Made by a program: the position numbers and the translations under genes. Of a stretch of DNA of 64,000 nucleotides, positions 1 to 10,852 are shown piece by piece. Origin of the DNA: Aquarana catesbeiana (lineage: Eukaryota > Chordata > Amphibia > Anura > Ranidae); contig NC_133329.1 of the NCBI RefSeq assembly GCF_042186555.1, forward strand, positions 70,972,726 through 71,036,725. Direction: 5' to 3'. The notes beneath the pieces are model-generated. The model was not told where the DNA came from. It worked only from the letters and a program-made list of their open reading frames with translations, and made no database searches. Each line of letters opens with the position of its first letter. The first letter of the stretch is position 1.

Positions 1-642
1 TTACTGCGAATCGAGCCTCCTGACTCTTTTCATCCAGAAGAGCCACCTCTTCTCTCACTAACCCCATAAGCTCGGGGTAAGAGGGGGCCTCTCGGGTACC
101 CTGCAAGAGCAATCTGAGCACAATAGGATGATTAGGTCTGGCTCCTCATAGGATCCGATCCAAAAGGACTTTTTCCGCCTCCCGGGGGTCGACACCTTTT
201 TTCAAGATAATCTGGTGCAGGATTTGATCCACCCGGGCGATATACTCCTCTCCTCTCCACTGGTAGGTATGCTCAAACTTGTACATCAAATCGGGTAGCT
301 TCTCTACCCTGCCGTAGACTGCAAAGAGAGACTCAATATAGTCCATGGCCTCACAATCTGGTTTCCCCCTCTTTAGACTTCTGATGACATCCGCTGCTGG
401 ACTGCGAAGGCTCTCACTGATGTGCTGTCTTTCCACTGTTCCTGACACATTCCACTCCTCTAGGGCTTGCATAGCCTGATCCATCCAGCTATCAAATTCT
501 TCTTCTCCATCTGGTCTGGGAACACGGCCTGAGAAGGTTGGTAACTTCAGATATCCCTGATTGGCGGACTTGTTGTGACTCTGTATCAAGCTGTCAACTA
601 GTCCCATGTCTAGATAGAATGAAGCGGGAAGCATCCCTGCCT
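1..642 (-). pseudogene. Second, partial copy of the Gag-like region (tandem duplication)
   Basis: Bases 1-642 repeat 1245-1855 at very high identity, offset 1244 bp, apart from a 31-bp segment (about 366-396) present here and missing in the other copy. Translation on the minus strand (634-146) covers the capsid-like region and reads through without the frameshift, but stops at the same in-frame TGA after DRIL. The copy continues beyond the left edge of the window. The shared stop shows that the duplication came after the gene had begun to decay, or that the TGA is an old feature of the family. Confidence 0.7.
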
Positions 643-1244
643 TGAGTGCGGTTAAGATTACAGTTCCTTTCCTTTAATGCACTCTGTGGGGACCTAACGG
701 CGACCCTGGGTGGTGTTGCCAGACCGCTTTTGATTGAGCTGGACTGACAAACTTTCTTAGGGGTGTTCTGATAGAACGTGACTATGGCCCTAGGTGACGG
801 TAAAGCATTGACCCTCTGCACCTGGCTCCCTGACCCCAGTGCCGGATTACTTGACTGTGGGGATAACCAGAGTGATCGAGCCACTCTTTCATTCCGCGGC
901 CTTGCTCTGGCCCTTCTCTTCCTTGTTTCCTGGAGCTATGTTTCTCATCAGGGTTCTCAGTTGGCTCCCTCACTGAGACTCCCTGGAGATTCCTGCCGGC
1001 TGGTCTTTCAGCAATTTCTGTAATAGCTTCACCAACTCCTCCAACAGTTCAGCTTTCACTTCCCTTTGGGGACACTGGGCTTTAAAGTGTCGTGGAAAGC
1101 TCCACTTTCTGATGACTTGACTGGAGTAACTTTTGGGGTGAATTGTGCCACAGAGATCTTGTTGCACTCCCCCCCGCTCAGACTCTTCATCGCCTTCCAC
1201 CTGGACTAATTGGGCGACTATCTTCTCACTCTTCTGGGGTGTTC
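643..1244 (-). other. Spacer between the two Gag copies, including the degraded Gag C-terminus
   Basis: The right half (970-1244) encodes the degraded Gag C-terminal region on the minus strand. The left half continues in shifting frames with charged, Arg/Gln-rich stretches but no recognisable protease or reverse-transcriptase motif. The sequence then runs into the duplicated mid-Gag segment. Confidence 0.4.
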
Positions 1245-2251
1245 TTACTGCGAATCGAGCCTCCTGACTCTTTTCATCCAGAAGAGCCACCTCTTCTCTC
1301 ACTAACCCCATAAGCTCGGGGTAAGAGGGGGCCTCTCGGGTACCCTGCAAGAGCAATCTGAGCACAATAGGATGATTAGGTCTGGCTCCTCATAGGATCC
1401 GATCCAAAAGGACTTTTTCCGCCTCCCGGGGGTCGACACCTTTTTTCAAGATAATCTGGTGCAGGATTTGATCCACCCGGGCGATATACTCCTCTCCTCT
1501 CCACTGGTAGGTATGCTCAAACTTGTACATCAAATCGGGTAGCTTCTCTACCCTGCCGTAGACTGCAAAGAGAGACTCAATATAGTCCATGGCCTCACAA
1601 CATCCGCTGCTGGACTGCGAAGGCTCTCACTGATGTGCTGTCTTTCCACTGTTCCTGACACATTCCACTCCTCTAGGGCTTGCATAGCCTGATCCATCCA
1701 GCTATCAAATTCTTCTTCTCCATCTGGTCTGGGAACATGGCCTGAGAAGGTTGGTAACTTCAGATATCCCTGATTGGCGGACTTGTTGTGACTCTGTATC
1801 AAGCTGTCAACTAGTCCCATGTCTAGATAGAATGAAGCGGGAAGCATCCCCGCCATCGGGTTTCCTGCTGCTGGACCGGTTGCATGTAGACTACCGTCAG
1901 TTGGACTGCCTGCAACAGGGCTCCCTGGTGGGGACCCAGGAGACTTCTCACCAGTCTCCTCTGGCAACTGCATTGGGATCACATGGCCATCCAGGCCTTC
2001 GGCTAGGCTCACAACCTTCTTCTGGAATTCCGCCGGAATACTCTTTCCATTCTAGAAGGCCATAGGTACAATCTTCCTCCAAGTCATGTTTCAGGTCCAG
2101 AAGGTAGGACCCCTGTTCTGGAACAGCCTTTCTCATCAACTGCATTACCTCCTCTATCAAACCACCGGACTCCTGGTAGCCTCAGAACTGTAGTTTGTTC
2201 CAATCGACTCCCATACTCCTGGCTCCACTCGGTGGCAGTGGCTGAGTCCAT
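970..2251 (-). pseudogene. Gag-like (PNMA/Ty3-type) coding region of an LTR retroelement, decayed
   Basis: Minus-strand reading frames give a Gag-like polypeptide: an N-terminal part from the ATG at 2251, a Pro/Gly/Ser-rich spacer (about 1950-1850), a capsid-like helical region (about 1840-1390) and a C-terminal region (1365-970) ending in a run that resembles a CCHC knuckle but has lost most of its cysteines (only HFKAQC is clear). The order resembles paraneoplastic-Ma (PNMA)/Ty3-gypsy Gag proteins; that assignment is by eye. The frame is broken several times: shifts between 2251 and 2012, a 31-bp deletion near 1600 relative to the second copy at 1-642, and an in-frame TGA near 1390 just after the residues DRIL. 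It lies directly downstream of an LTR and primer-binding site in the same orientation, so it is the gag remnant of that element. Non-functional as a protein. Confidence 0.6.
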
Positions 2252-2307
2252 GACTTCTTCCACTCTGGACGCATCAACTGATCTGCTCAGGTACCCCAGA
2301 TGGGATA

Positions 2308-2324
2308 TCTCAATGGGACCTCCA
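2308..2324 (-). promoter_or_regulatory. Primer-binding site, tRNA-Gln type
   Basis: Read on the minus strand, two bases after the LTR end, the sequence is TGGAGGTCCCATTGAGA. It agrees with the complement of a vertebrate tRNA-Gln 3' end (TGGAGGTTCCACCGAGA type) at all but a few positions. Its position right after the LTR's terminal GCTACA supports its role as the minus-strand primer site of this element. Confidence 0.65.
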
Positions 2325-2326
2325 AA

Positions 2327-3671
2327 TGTAGCAGTACCCCCGTGAGGACTGCTGATTGACTCTATACCCTACTGGCTACCTCAACTCTGCAGATCCTCTC
2401 TTACCTCTGACACCTTGGGTTCCATTCTGCAATATGATGTTAGCAATGAGAAACTCACACAATGACACTGAACCATTTAGAAGGTTTACTAAAGTAAATA
2501 ATGGAACACATTGAACAGCATGAATAAACACAAGTGGTAATTGACAAGAGGTATCACTTAATTCAGATATGCAAAACTTTTAACCTTATATTCACTTTCG
2601 GGAGTATATGTGAACAGGTGTACAGAGGGATAAGTACTCAATATCTTTGAAACATATTAAATACCTTCCCACTGAGGCCTCAACACACAGACCAAATTGC
2701 AGTATAATATTCCTTACATTCAAGAACACAGTGTAAAGTCTAACATATGCTCAATGGCTACCCCTAGGCGATAATTCAGAGTTCAACTTATAAGTAGAGC
2801 AGCAATGCTTAATAAAAGAGGAAGATGGTGAAAGTTCTTCAACTCCGGATTACTTCAGCTAGCCTGATGTTTAAACTGAAGTATTTGTAATCCACAAACC
2901 AAAGGAAAAGAAATGACTGTAGAATAAAAGATATGCTGATAACTGCTTAACTCAAGAAATATAACCACTTGAAGATTCCTCCTTATATGTGAGTGCAATA
3001 CAGTACTGACCTTACAGCGCAAGGACCCAAATTTCAGCTGTATGATGCCTGTGAAGAAGTAAATTCACCTCCGTGGATCTACAAGTCTCACCAGCAGTCT
3101 GTAAAAAGAACTCACTCAGCAATACTGTGCTCTCTACTGAAATGGGCAGGTGCCCTCTCACCACAATGGACTCCAATGGCTGTGAGGCTCTGTCCGGAAT
3201 TCCCTTCTGGTGCCTCAGTCTGGTGAAGATGGCACCGTTGCGCCGCTCTGCAACTCCCGATGGGCTGAAGTGCAGGGGCTTCAAGTTGCTCTGAAGCGCA
3301 GGCCAGTCCACTTGCTAAGATGGCAAGGCCCCCTCAGAGGCGGGTGATCCAGCTCTCCACTGCATGAGCCGCAGTCTTTCACTCCTAGTCACACGCACAG
3401 ACCTCCTGCTGGCAGGTGTTGAATAGTGTCCTTTTATCACTGCTCCCAGCAGGCAGTGCTGCTCGCTTTGCATTGTCAGTATTGTAGTTCAGGGCTGATC
3501 CAGCTAACAGAGTCACTTCCTCCTCCAAACTACATTTCCCACAGTCCTTTGCTGCATTCCTTCTCAGGAATAAGAAAACATCCTAACAGAGCCCAACAAG
3601 CACTAGAGGGAGACAAACTCATTTGAAATAACATCAACTGTAAAAACTATAGTAGCAAACCCTTGGCTACA
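2327..3671 (-). mobile_element. LTR (5' LTR) of the Gag-encoding retroelement
   Basis: On the minus strand the segment begins TGTAGCCAAGG and ends GCTACA, giving the TG...CA ends and the six-base terminal inverted repeat TGTAGC/GCTACA expected of an LTR, and it is followed two bases later by a tRNA-Gln-type primer site and then the gag remnant. Length 1345 bp. A homologous copy lies in opposite orientation at 5987-7232; the match covers both ends and most of the body, with indels. No flanking duplication can be shown because the other end of this element is outside the window. Confidence 0.7.
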
Positions 3672-4303
3672 CAAAATTTTGAAAACATTTTTTCGAACGC
3701 TTCTAGATGCAAATGCGGCTAAACGCGGCATGTAAACGCGGCTGAATTGAAGTTTTTAGACGCTGGTTTCTAGCTGTCAAGTTAAATCGTTCAGGAGAGG
3801 TTGAACAACGTCCCGTGTACATGAAGCCTAAGTCCTCAGACAGACTGCCAAACTGTACCAAACTACAGACAGTAGCAAAACCAGCAGACTGATGACCAGT
3901 CTGTATGAATGCAAAATGTTCTCTGATTGAACAAGTTGGCGTGCATGACATTACCACCCTGCTCCCTGCATGACATCACCACCTCATCCAATCAGAGAAC
4001 ATTTTGCATTTATTCAGAAAATGTAAAACATTCTCTGAATGGCACCCATGCCCAGCGGACGATCCACAATTCAGCAGTGCAGCTGCTTGATGCAGGACCT
4101 GGAAGCAAGTAGAGATCACTGGAGCAGTAGTGTCTACTACAGTCATTTCCAGCTTCTAGAGGAATCCCACAGTTATGGTATATACATTGCCCAAGCTGGA
4201 CCAATGTAACTATGTAAATAAATATCCATACCTGGAATTCTTTTTTAAAAGAGAACTCAAGCTGATGCATTTGGTCAAACTGTTTCCTTTAAATACCTTA
4301 AAC
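3672..4303. other. Intergenic, no gene recognised
   Basis: No coding pattern. Short repeats of an AACGCGGC-type motif occur around 3712-3745. The stretch near 4263-4303 (GCATTTGGTCAAACT, then TTTAAATACC) recurs at 46138-46171, so part of it is interspersed repeat. Confidence 0.4.
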
Positions 4304-5986
4304 TAGGGATGAGCCGTACACCCCCCTGTTCGGTTCGCACCAGAACATGCGAACAGGCAAAAAAATGTGTTCGAACACCGTTAAAGTCTATGGGACTCGA
4401 ACATGAATAATCAAAAGTGCTAATTTTAAAGGCTTTTATACAAGTTATTGTCATAAAACGTGTTTGAGGACCTGGGTCCTGCCCCAGGGGACATGTATTA
4501 ATGCAAAAAAAGTTTTAAAAACGGACGTTTTTTTGGGAGCAGTGATTTTATTATTGCTCAAAGTTAAACAATAAAAGTGTAATATTGCTTTAAATTTCGT
4601 ACCTGGGGGGGTGTCTATAGTATGCCTGTAAAGGGCGCATGTTTCCCATGTTTAGAACAGTCTGACAGCAAAATGACATTTCAAAGGAAAAAAAGTCATT
4701 TAAAACTACTCGCAGCTATTAATGAATTGTCGGTTCGACAATACACATAAAAGTTCATTGATAAAAATGGCATGGGGTTTCCCCACAGGGGAACCCTGAA
4801 CCAAAATTAAAAAAAAATGGCGTGGGGTCCCCCCAGAAATCCATACCAGACCCTTATCCAAGCATGCAGCCTGGCAGGCCGCAGGAAAAGAGGGGGGGAT
4901 GAGAGAGCTCCACCCCCTCCTGAACCGTACCAGGCCACATGCCCTCAACATTGGGAGGGTGCTTTGAGGTAGCCCCCCAAAGCACCTTGTCCCCATGTTG
5001 ATGAGGACAAGGGCCTCATCCCCACAACCCTTGGCCAGTGGTTGTGGGGGTCTGCAGGCGGGGGTCTTATCAGAATCTTGAAGCCCACTTTAACAAGGGG
5101 ACCCCCAGATCCCAGCCGCCCCTGTGTGAAATTGTAATGGGGTACAAAAGTACCCCTACCATTTCACAAAAAAAGTGCCAAAAATGTTAAAAATGACAAG
5201 AGACAGTTTTTGAAATTCCTTTATTTAAAGTCTTCTTCTTTCCATCTTCTTCGGGTCTTCTTCCTTCCTTCTTCCTTCGGTTTCTTCCTCCATCTTCTTC
5301 TTCCTCCGATCCTCTGCTTCTTGCTTGCCTCCCATGGATGCGGAGCGGCCCAAGAACGAAGCGGGGAAGAAGACGCCACTGAGGAAGATGCCGGACGAGA
5401 ACACCGGAGCAAAAAGCAGAGGATCGGAGGAAGAAGAAGATGAAGGAAGAAACCGAAGGAAGAAGGAAGGAAGAAGACCCAAAGAAGATGGAAAGAAGAA
5501 GACTTTAAATAAAGGAATTGTCAAAAACTGTCTCTTGTCATTTTTAACATTTTTGACACATTTTTTGTGAAATGGTAGGGGTACTTTTGTACCCCATTAC
5601 CATTTCACATGGGGGGGCCGGGCTCTGGGGGTCCCCTTGTTAAAGGAGGCTTCCAGATTCCGATAAGCCCCCTGCCCGCAGACCCCCACAACCACCGGGC
5701 AAGGGTTGTGGGGATGAGGCCCTTGTCCGCATCAACATGGGGACAAGGTGCTTTGGGGGGCTACCTTAAAGCACCCTCCCAATGTTGAGAGCATGTGGCC
5801 TGGTAAGGTTCAGGAGGGGGAGGCCGCTCTCTCGTCCCCCCCTCTTTTCCTGCAGCCTGCCAGGTTGCGTGCTTGGATAAGGGTCTGGTATAGATTTTTG
5901 GGGGGACCCCACGCCATTTTTTTAAACAATTTTTGTGCGGGGTTCCCCTTAAAATCCATACCAGACCTGAAGGGTCATGTTGTTCA
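4304..5986 (+). mobile_element. Truncated non-autonomous hAT-related element with giant foldback
   Basis: It starts TAGGGATGAGCCG, the same terminus as the hAT element ending at 35580 (read in reverse), and the first 500 bp or so matches that element's terminal region in order (the GTTAAAGTCTATGGGACTCG box, the AGGGGACATGTAT box, and others). From about 4780 the sequence folds back on itself: 4780-5326 is complementary to about 5407-5955 around an 80-base loop (5327-5406). The right arm is cut off by the LTR that begins at 5987, so no second terminus or target duplication is visible. Open frames here follow purine/pyrimidine-rich arms and are not genes. Confidence 0.65.
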
Positions 5987-7232
5987 TGTAGCCAGGGGTT
6001 TGCTACTATAGTCATTATTGTTAAACAGTTTGTTGTTGTTGCAAATGAGTTTGGCTCCCTCTAGTGTCTGCAGAACTTTGTTAGGATTATTCTTAACTTT
6101 TTGAGAAGGAATGGAGCAAAGTATTGTGGGAGAGTCAGATCGCCTGCCTCTGAGGGATCTTGGAGGACAGCCCTGCTATTCCAGCAAGTGGACCGGCCTG
6201 TGCTTCAGAGCAACTGTCTCTGTGGATTACAAATTACAGCATTATACTGCAGTTTCACCATCAGGCTAGCTGAAGATATCTGGAGTTAAAAGAACTTTCA
6301 CCATCTTCTTCTTTACTAAGCATTGCTGCTCTACTCATCAGTTGATCTCTGAATTATAGCCTAGGGGGAGCCATTTGTGTATGTGTTAGATTTTACACTG
6401 TGTTCCTGAATGTAAAGGTTATATACTGCATTTTGGTCTATGTGTTGAGGCCTCAGTGGGAAGGTATTTAATATATGTCTTGAAGATATTGAGTACCTAT
6501 CCTTCTGTGTACCTGTTCACTTATACTCCTTATGCCGCGTAAACACGGTCAGACTTTCCGATGGGAAATGTTGGATGTGAGCTTGTTGTCGGAAAGTCTG
6601 ACCGTGTGTATGCTCCATCAAACATTTGCTGTCAGAATTTCCGCCGACAAATGTTTGAGAGCAGGTTCTCAAATTTTCAGTCAACCTAACTTTGTTGTCG
6701 AAAAGTACAATCGTGTGTACACAAGTCCGTCGCACAAAAGTTTACACATGCTCGGAATCAAGCAGAAGGAGCCGCACTGGCTATTGAACCTCCTTTTTCT
6801 CGGCTCGTCGTAGGTCTTGTACGTCACTGCGTTCTCACGTTTGGATTTTTGGGCCAACATTTGTGTGGCCGTGTGTATGCAAGACAAGTTTGAGCCAACA
6901 TCCTTCGAACAAAAATCCACGGTTTTGTTGGCGGAAAGTTCGATCGTGTGTACGCGGCATTAGAGTGACTATAAGGATATAAGTTCTTTGTATGTGCATT
7001 AAGTGATAACCTTTGTCAATCATAGTTTGTGTTCATTCAGGCTCTTTATTGTTCTTTTACTAATCTTAGTAAACTTTTCTGAGTGGTTCAGTGATATTGT
7101 GTGAGTTTCTTGTTGCTAAAGTCACATTGCAGAATGGAACCCAAGATGTCAGAGGTAAGAGAGGATCTGCAGAGTCGGGGTAGCCAGTGGGGTATAGAGT
7201 CAATCAGCAGCCCTCACGGGGGTACCGCTACA
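5987..7232 (+). mobile_element. Second copy of the LTR, plus orientation
   Basis: It starts TGTAGCCAGGG and ends GCTACA at 7232, and aligns with the reverse complement of 2327-3671 over its length (shared blocks at the start, around 6290-6520 and 6963-7232). A Harbinger MITE interrupts it at 6533-6959. Beyond 7232 about 150 bp leads to another GCTACA ending at 7380, so the true end of this copy may be 7380. No convincing primer site or coding region follows, so this is a solo or truncated LTR. Confidence 0.65.
6533..6959. mobile_element. PIF/Harbinger MITE inserted in the LTR
   Basis: 427 bp bounded by TGCCGCGTAAACACGG on the left and, inverted, CGTGTGTACGCGGCA on the right, with TTA on both flanks (6530-6532 and 6960-6962). 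Removing it and one TTA restores the alignment with the other LTR. The ends match those of the 8.86-kb Harbinger element at 8224, so that transposase is a plausible mobiliser (inference). Confidence 0.85.
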
Positions 7233-7380
7233 TTCGCATTCAAAAAGTGTCTGGCGCCCAGTTATTCCATCTTGCAATACACCCACTATTCCCAGTAACC
7301 CACTCTACAAGGAAGGATATCGGCTCTCCCTGACTCTGGAGGTCACCATTAGGCCTTTGCAGGTCGGGGATGCCGCTACA

Positions 7381-8220
7381 TTAGGAACAGTAGACCTGTG
7401 TCTATAGGCAGCAAAGGCAAAGAGGTTTTTCTGGTGTAGTTCTTGAAGACACAATTAATTCATTCATTTTTATACACACAAACACATCATTTTGAAGTAA
7501 GACAGAATCTAGTAAATAGATTTAAAACATTTTAGGTAGGCGAAAAATGTCAATATCCAAAATGGTAACTACTAGGCCATGCTTTAAAAACCTCATCAAT
7601 GAAGGCTGAGCAGTCCCCTGTGTTTCAGCACATACTGAGCAACAAGTCCTGTTTACAGAGATATCAGGGGTCTATATTACCCTCAATGATGGCCCTGCGC
7701 TCAGCCCAAGCAAATCAGGGGTAGAGAGTGCCAAGTCTGCTCCTTATCTAGCCACAGAGGCCGGGGTATGATAGCTTTGAAGCCGGAAGTGCTCAGAGTA
7801 GAGTGTTTTTGGGTTAAGATTCTGCAGAGAATATCAGGGAACGGATGCTTCACAATGTCTTGCTTGCCACCCCAAAGCTTGTCTTTGTAATCTTGGGTCC
7901 CCAGAAAAGGCAGATGAGCCAGATAACCATTGTGATGGGGGGAGGGGGTGGCACAATTATTGTAGTTTAGAAGTGATCAGTTGTCTCTAGAACTACTCAG
8001 ATAACGTCTATAGAGAAGTGTAAAGAATGCAGCAGAAACAAGCTCACAGCTATTAACTTGTTCACATCCTGTAACTACTGCACTGGTATACTCATGGCAG
8101 CAGTAAAAGGGCTGTATGTGTAAAACACACCACCGCCATGGATGTATAGCACACATTGGTGGTAGTAAAATGGTTATTAGGGCTATAGAAGTGGACCTAT
8201 GAGGTCAGACTTTTCCACCC
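7381..8220. other. Non-coding stretch, nothing recognised
   Basis: No convincing open frame, splice pattern or terminal repeat. A short G-rich run lies near 7936-7950. It may include the tail of the LTR copy at its left edge. Confidence 0.3.
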
Positions 8221-8223
8221 TTA

Positions 8224-8264
8224 TGCCGCGTACACACGGTCGGACTTTTCGTCTACAAAAGTCC
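8224..8264 (+). repeat. Left terminal inverted repeat of the Harbinger element
   Basis: 41 bases identical to the reverse complement of 17046-17086; the first 20 are TGCCGCGTACACACGGTCGG. Identity ends at base 42. Confidence 0.92.
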
Positions 8265-9094
8265 AACGGACGCTGACGGACTAAAGCTGGCTGGTAATCC
8301 GATCGTGTGTGGGCTTCTCCGGACTTTCAACTGACTTTTTTAGCCTCAAATCCGACGGACTTTAGATTTGAAGCATGCTTCAAATCTTTACGTCGTAACT
8401 ACGACGGACCCCGAAGTCCGCTCGTCTGTATGCTAGTCCGACGGACAAAAAAACGACGCATGCTCATAAGCAAAAACTAAACGGAAGCACTCGGTCTAGT
8501 AAAACTAGTGTTCGTATTGTAGGTAGCACATTCATCACGCTGCAAAATCTGTGATCGTTGAATGCAGCGCATTTTATTTCTTCTTTACGAAGGCTCTATA
8601 AAGAACGAAGGTGTTTTGCTGTTCATAATCAGAGTTCTCCCAAACTGATTTCTGGATTCTTTTTCTCTTTGATCTCATGAATGATATAGTATGCATTTTA
8701 AAAACAATGTTTCCATACTAATAATACTTTTTCCCCTTTTTTTTTTTTAGGTTTGTAAAGTTACCACAAAGAACCCATTATTCTGTTTTTTTTTTTTATA
8801 GTGATTATTTTTTAGTTTTTAGATAAAGTTAACCCAAAGCACCGTTTTTGGTTACGTAAATTTTTTGATTTTCAAGACTTACCACTTGAACATTATTAAC
8901 ATTAGTAATGTATTTTTGGTGTGTTTTTTTTCAAACTCAATGAGATTGTTGTCCCTTGTTAATTTAACATTGTGTGTAAAATCAATGATTTCAAAGAAAA
9001 AACATAAAGTCTTTTGCTAAACTCAAAAAATGATCCATTTATTCATGGTCAAAATAAAATAAAGAGGAAGTCAACGCTGGAAAAAGTCGGTGTA

Positions 9095-9262
9095 CCAGAA
9101 AATTGGGATCTTGCGGAGTCCATATAAGAGGGAGCACAATCTGGTCCAAGAATCCCAGAGATCAACAGCACCAGCAGATGATCTAGATGTCCCCAGACTG
9201 TGGTCCTACAACAGCCTGCGTCTTCTGTCAGACCAGACTGAACCCAGGTCATCATTTTCTTC
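9095..9262 (+). repeat. Inverted partial copy of the MADF coding exon
   Basis: Plus-strand translation gives YKREHNLVQESQRS...VPRLWSYNSLRLL, clearly the same protein segment as YKREHKKIQESRRS...VPRLWYYNQLRFL encoded on the opposite strand at about 10300-10430. It lies just beyond the stop of the MADF gene, so a transcript that reads past the stop would carry both sense and antisense segments. Confidence 0.75.
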
Positions 9263-10640
9263 TCTTCCCTGCAGCCTTTCCTCCACGCTGCCCTGCAGCC
9301 TTCCCTGTAGCCTTCTTTTGAGGCTGTGGCTCTGGTGTTTCAGTTGTGGCAGGAGGAGGAGGAGGAGGAGGAGGAGGAGGAGGAGGAGGAGGGGGGGCTG
9401 CCTCATGTAGTTGGGTGTTTTGTGTTAGCGTGCCCTGCAGCCTCTTATGGATTGTTTCCCCAAATAGGCGCTCACAAATGAGGCGCTGCTCCCTATTCAT
9501 CTGAAGAAGCCTGCTGGCTAAGTAGCAGCCATAGGATTCTTCCGCTTCGGGGGGGCTCCTTAAAAAACGGGTGGCCTCTTGCATGAGGCGCAGGGATGCG
9601 TCCTGTGTGACCATCCCCTTCCTGGCCCTTTTTTTGGGAAGGTGGAGGGGAGGCACTTGGGATTCGGTCAGGCTCCTACTGGGCCCAGCCACCTCACTTG
9701 GCCCAGCCACCTCACTTGGCCCAGCCACCTCACTTGGCCCAGCCACCTCACTGGGAGCAGCCACCTCACTGGGAGCAGCCACCTCCTGCCTGACACTGGG
9801 CCCAGCCTCCTCCAGGATGATGGTGAATCCGGCCTCCTCCAGGCTGTCCATGGGCCTGGTCTCCTCCTGCCTGCCACTTTCCCCACATTCCTCCTGGATG
9901 GACTCATCCTGTGTATAAAAAAAGGACAATAGTTTGAGTATATTTTTTTGGGTTCATCAATGACACACAGTTTGCTTCTCATGAATAGCAAATTCAATGT
10001 GAATACTTCTCTTTAATAAAAGAGTCTAATCAGACACCCTAATTATTTCAAGCAGGTGCCAAACATATTTAGCCACTACTGTCAATTGATATGTATACAC
10101 AATTTTGAGTGCCAAATTATTTTAGACAATTATAACATCCAGTTAACATCATTAATATTAGTACAGTAAATATTTGTTAAAATAATTTACCTGACTCCAG
10201 ATGGTCATATCTGGTTCATCCAGGATGGAAGACCCAGCTTGCTCCTCATCAGCCTCTGCTGGGGTGGAGGGAAGGGTGGAGGGAAGGGTTGAAAGTGATG
10301 GCCTGGCTTCATTCTGGTCATCCAGAAAACGTAGTTGATTATAGTACCACAGCCTGGGTACATAAACATCATCTGCTGATGCTCCTGATCTCCTTGATTC
10401 CTGGATCTTCTTATGCTCCCTCTTATACATGTTCCTCAAGCCCCCAATTTTCTTGAGCAATGTCTCCATTGTTGCTTCCGGGATGGTCGCCTGGACAAAG
10501 GCCAGAAGTCTCTCCAGCGTTGACTTCCTCACATGCTTAGCATAATACTGAGGGTGTTTCACCTCCCACAAATTCCTCATCTCTCGATATTTGGAAATAA
10601 AAGATGTAAGGAACTCTGGATCCTTAAATAGGGGATTCAT
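9252..10640 (-). CDS. MADF/BESS-like DNA-binding protein of the Harbinger element
   Basis: Two coding exons, 10640-10191 and 9908-9252, joined in phase 0 between a GTAAAT donor and an ATACACAG acceptor, give about 368 residues. Residues about 12-105 form a MADF domain (Myb-related, DNA binding; LWEVKHPQYY, then YVPRLWYYNQLRFL). Next come an acidic linker, six PSEVA(A/G) repeats, a basic patch (PKKRARKG) that could be a nuclear signal, a BESS-like helix (ESYGCYLASRLLQMNREQR), a polyproline tract of about 15 residues and a Lys/Gly-rich tail. An upstream non-coding exon probably ends at 10815 (ATGAAG then GTAATT), with its acceptor before 10645; the start is therefore the ATG at 10640, because an earlier ATG runs into a stop. 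MADF proteins occur as the second gene of some insect PIF elements; a role in guiding the transposase to DNA is inferred. Confidence 0.8.
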
Positions 10641-10852
10641 TATATCTGGAAAAGATGAAGTCACAAGACAAAAAACACTTTTATTATAGGTTTCGGCTAA
10701 CCCCTCATCATCTTCTCCCTATGTAGGCCTCATCAATCTATCAAGCCATATAGGCCGCTTGCTACAAAGTCATGACCATAAAAACCAAAAAAAAAAAAAA
10801 ATATCTAAAATTACCTTCATTTTGTAACGTCCAGGTCCACTATCACCTACCA

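Noticed and set aside
5210..5570. Overlapping frames on both strands with Lys/Glu/Arg-rich proteins
   Set aside because: Products of purine/pyrimidine-rich arms of the foldback element; mirrored on both strands.
9571..9932. Two plus-strand frames of over 110 codons with repeated (L)GPATS or HLTWPS units
   Set aside because: Shadows of the PSEVAG repeat of the MADF protein on the other strand, which has conserved domains and proper splice sites.
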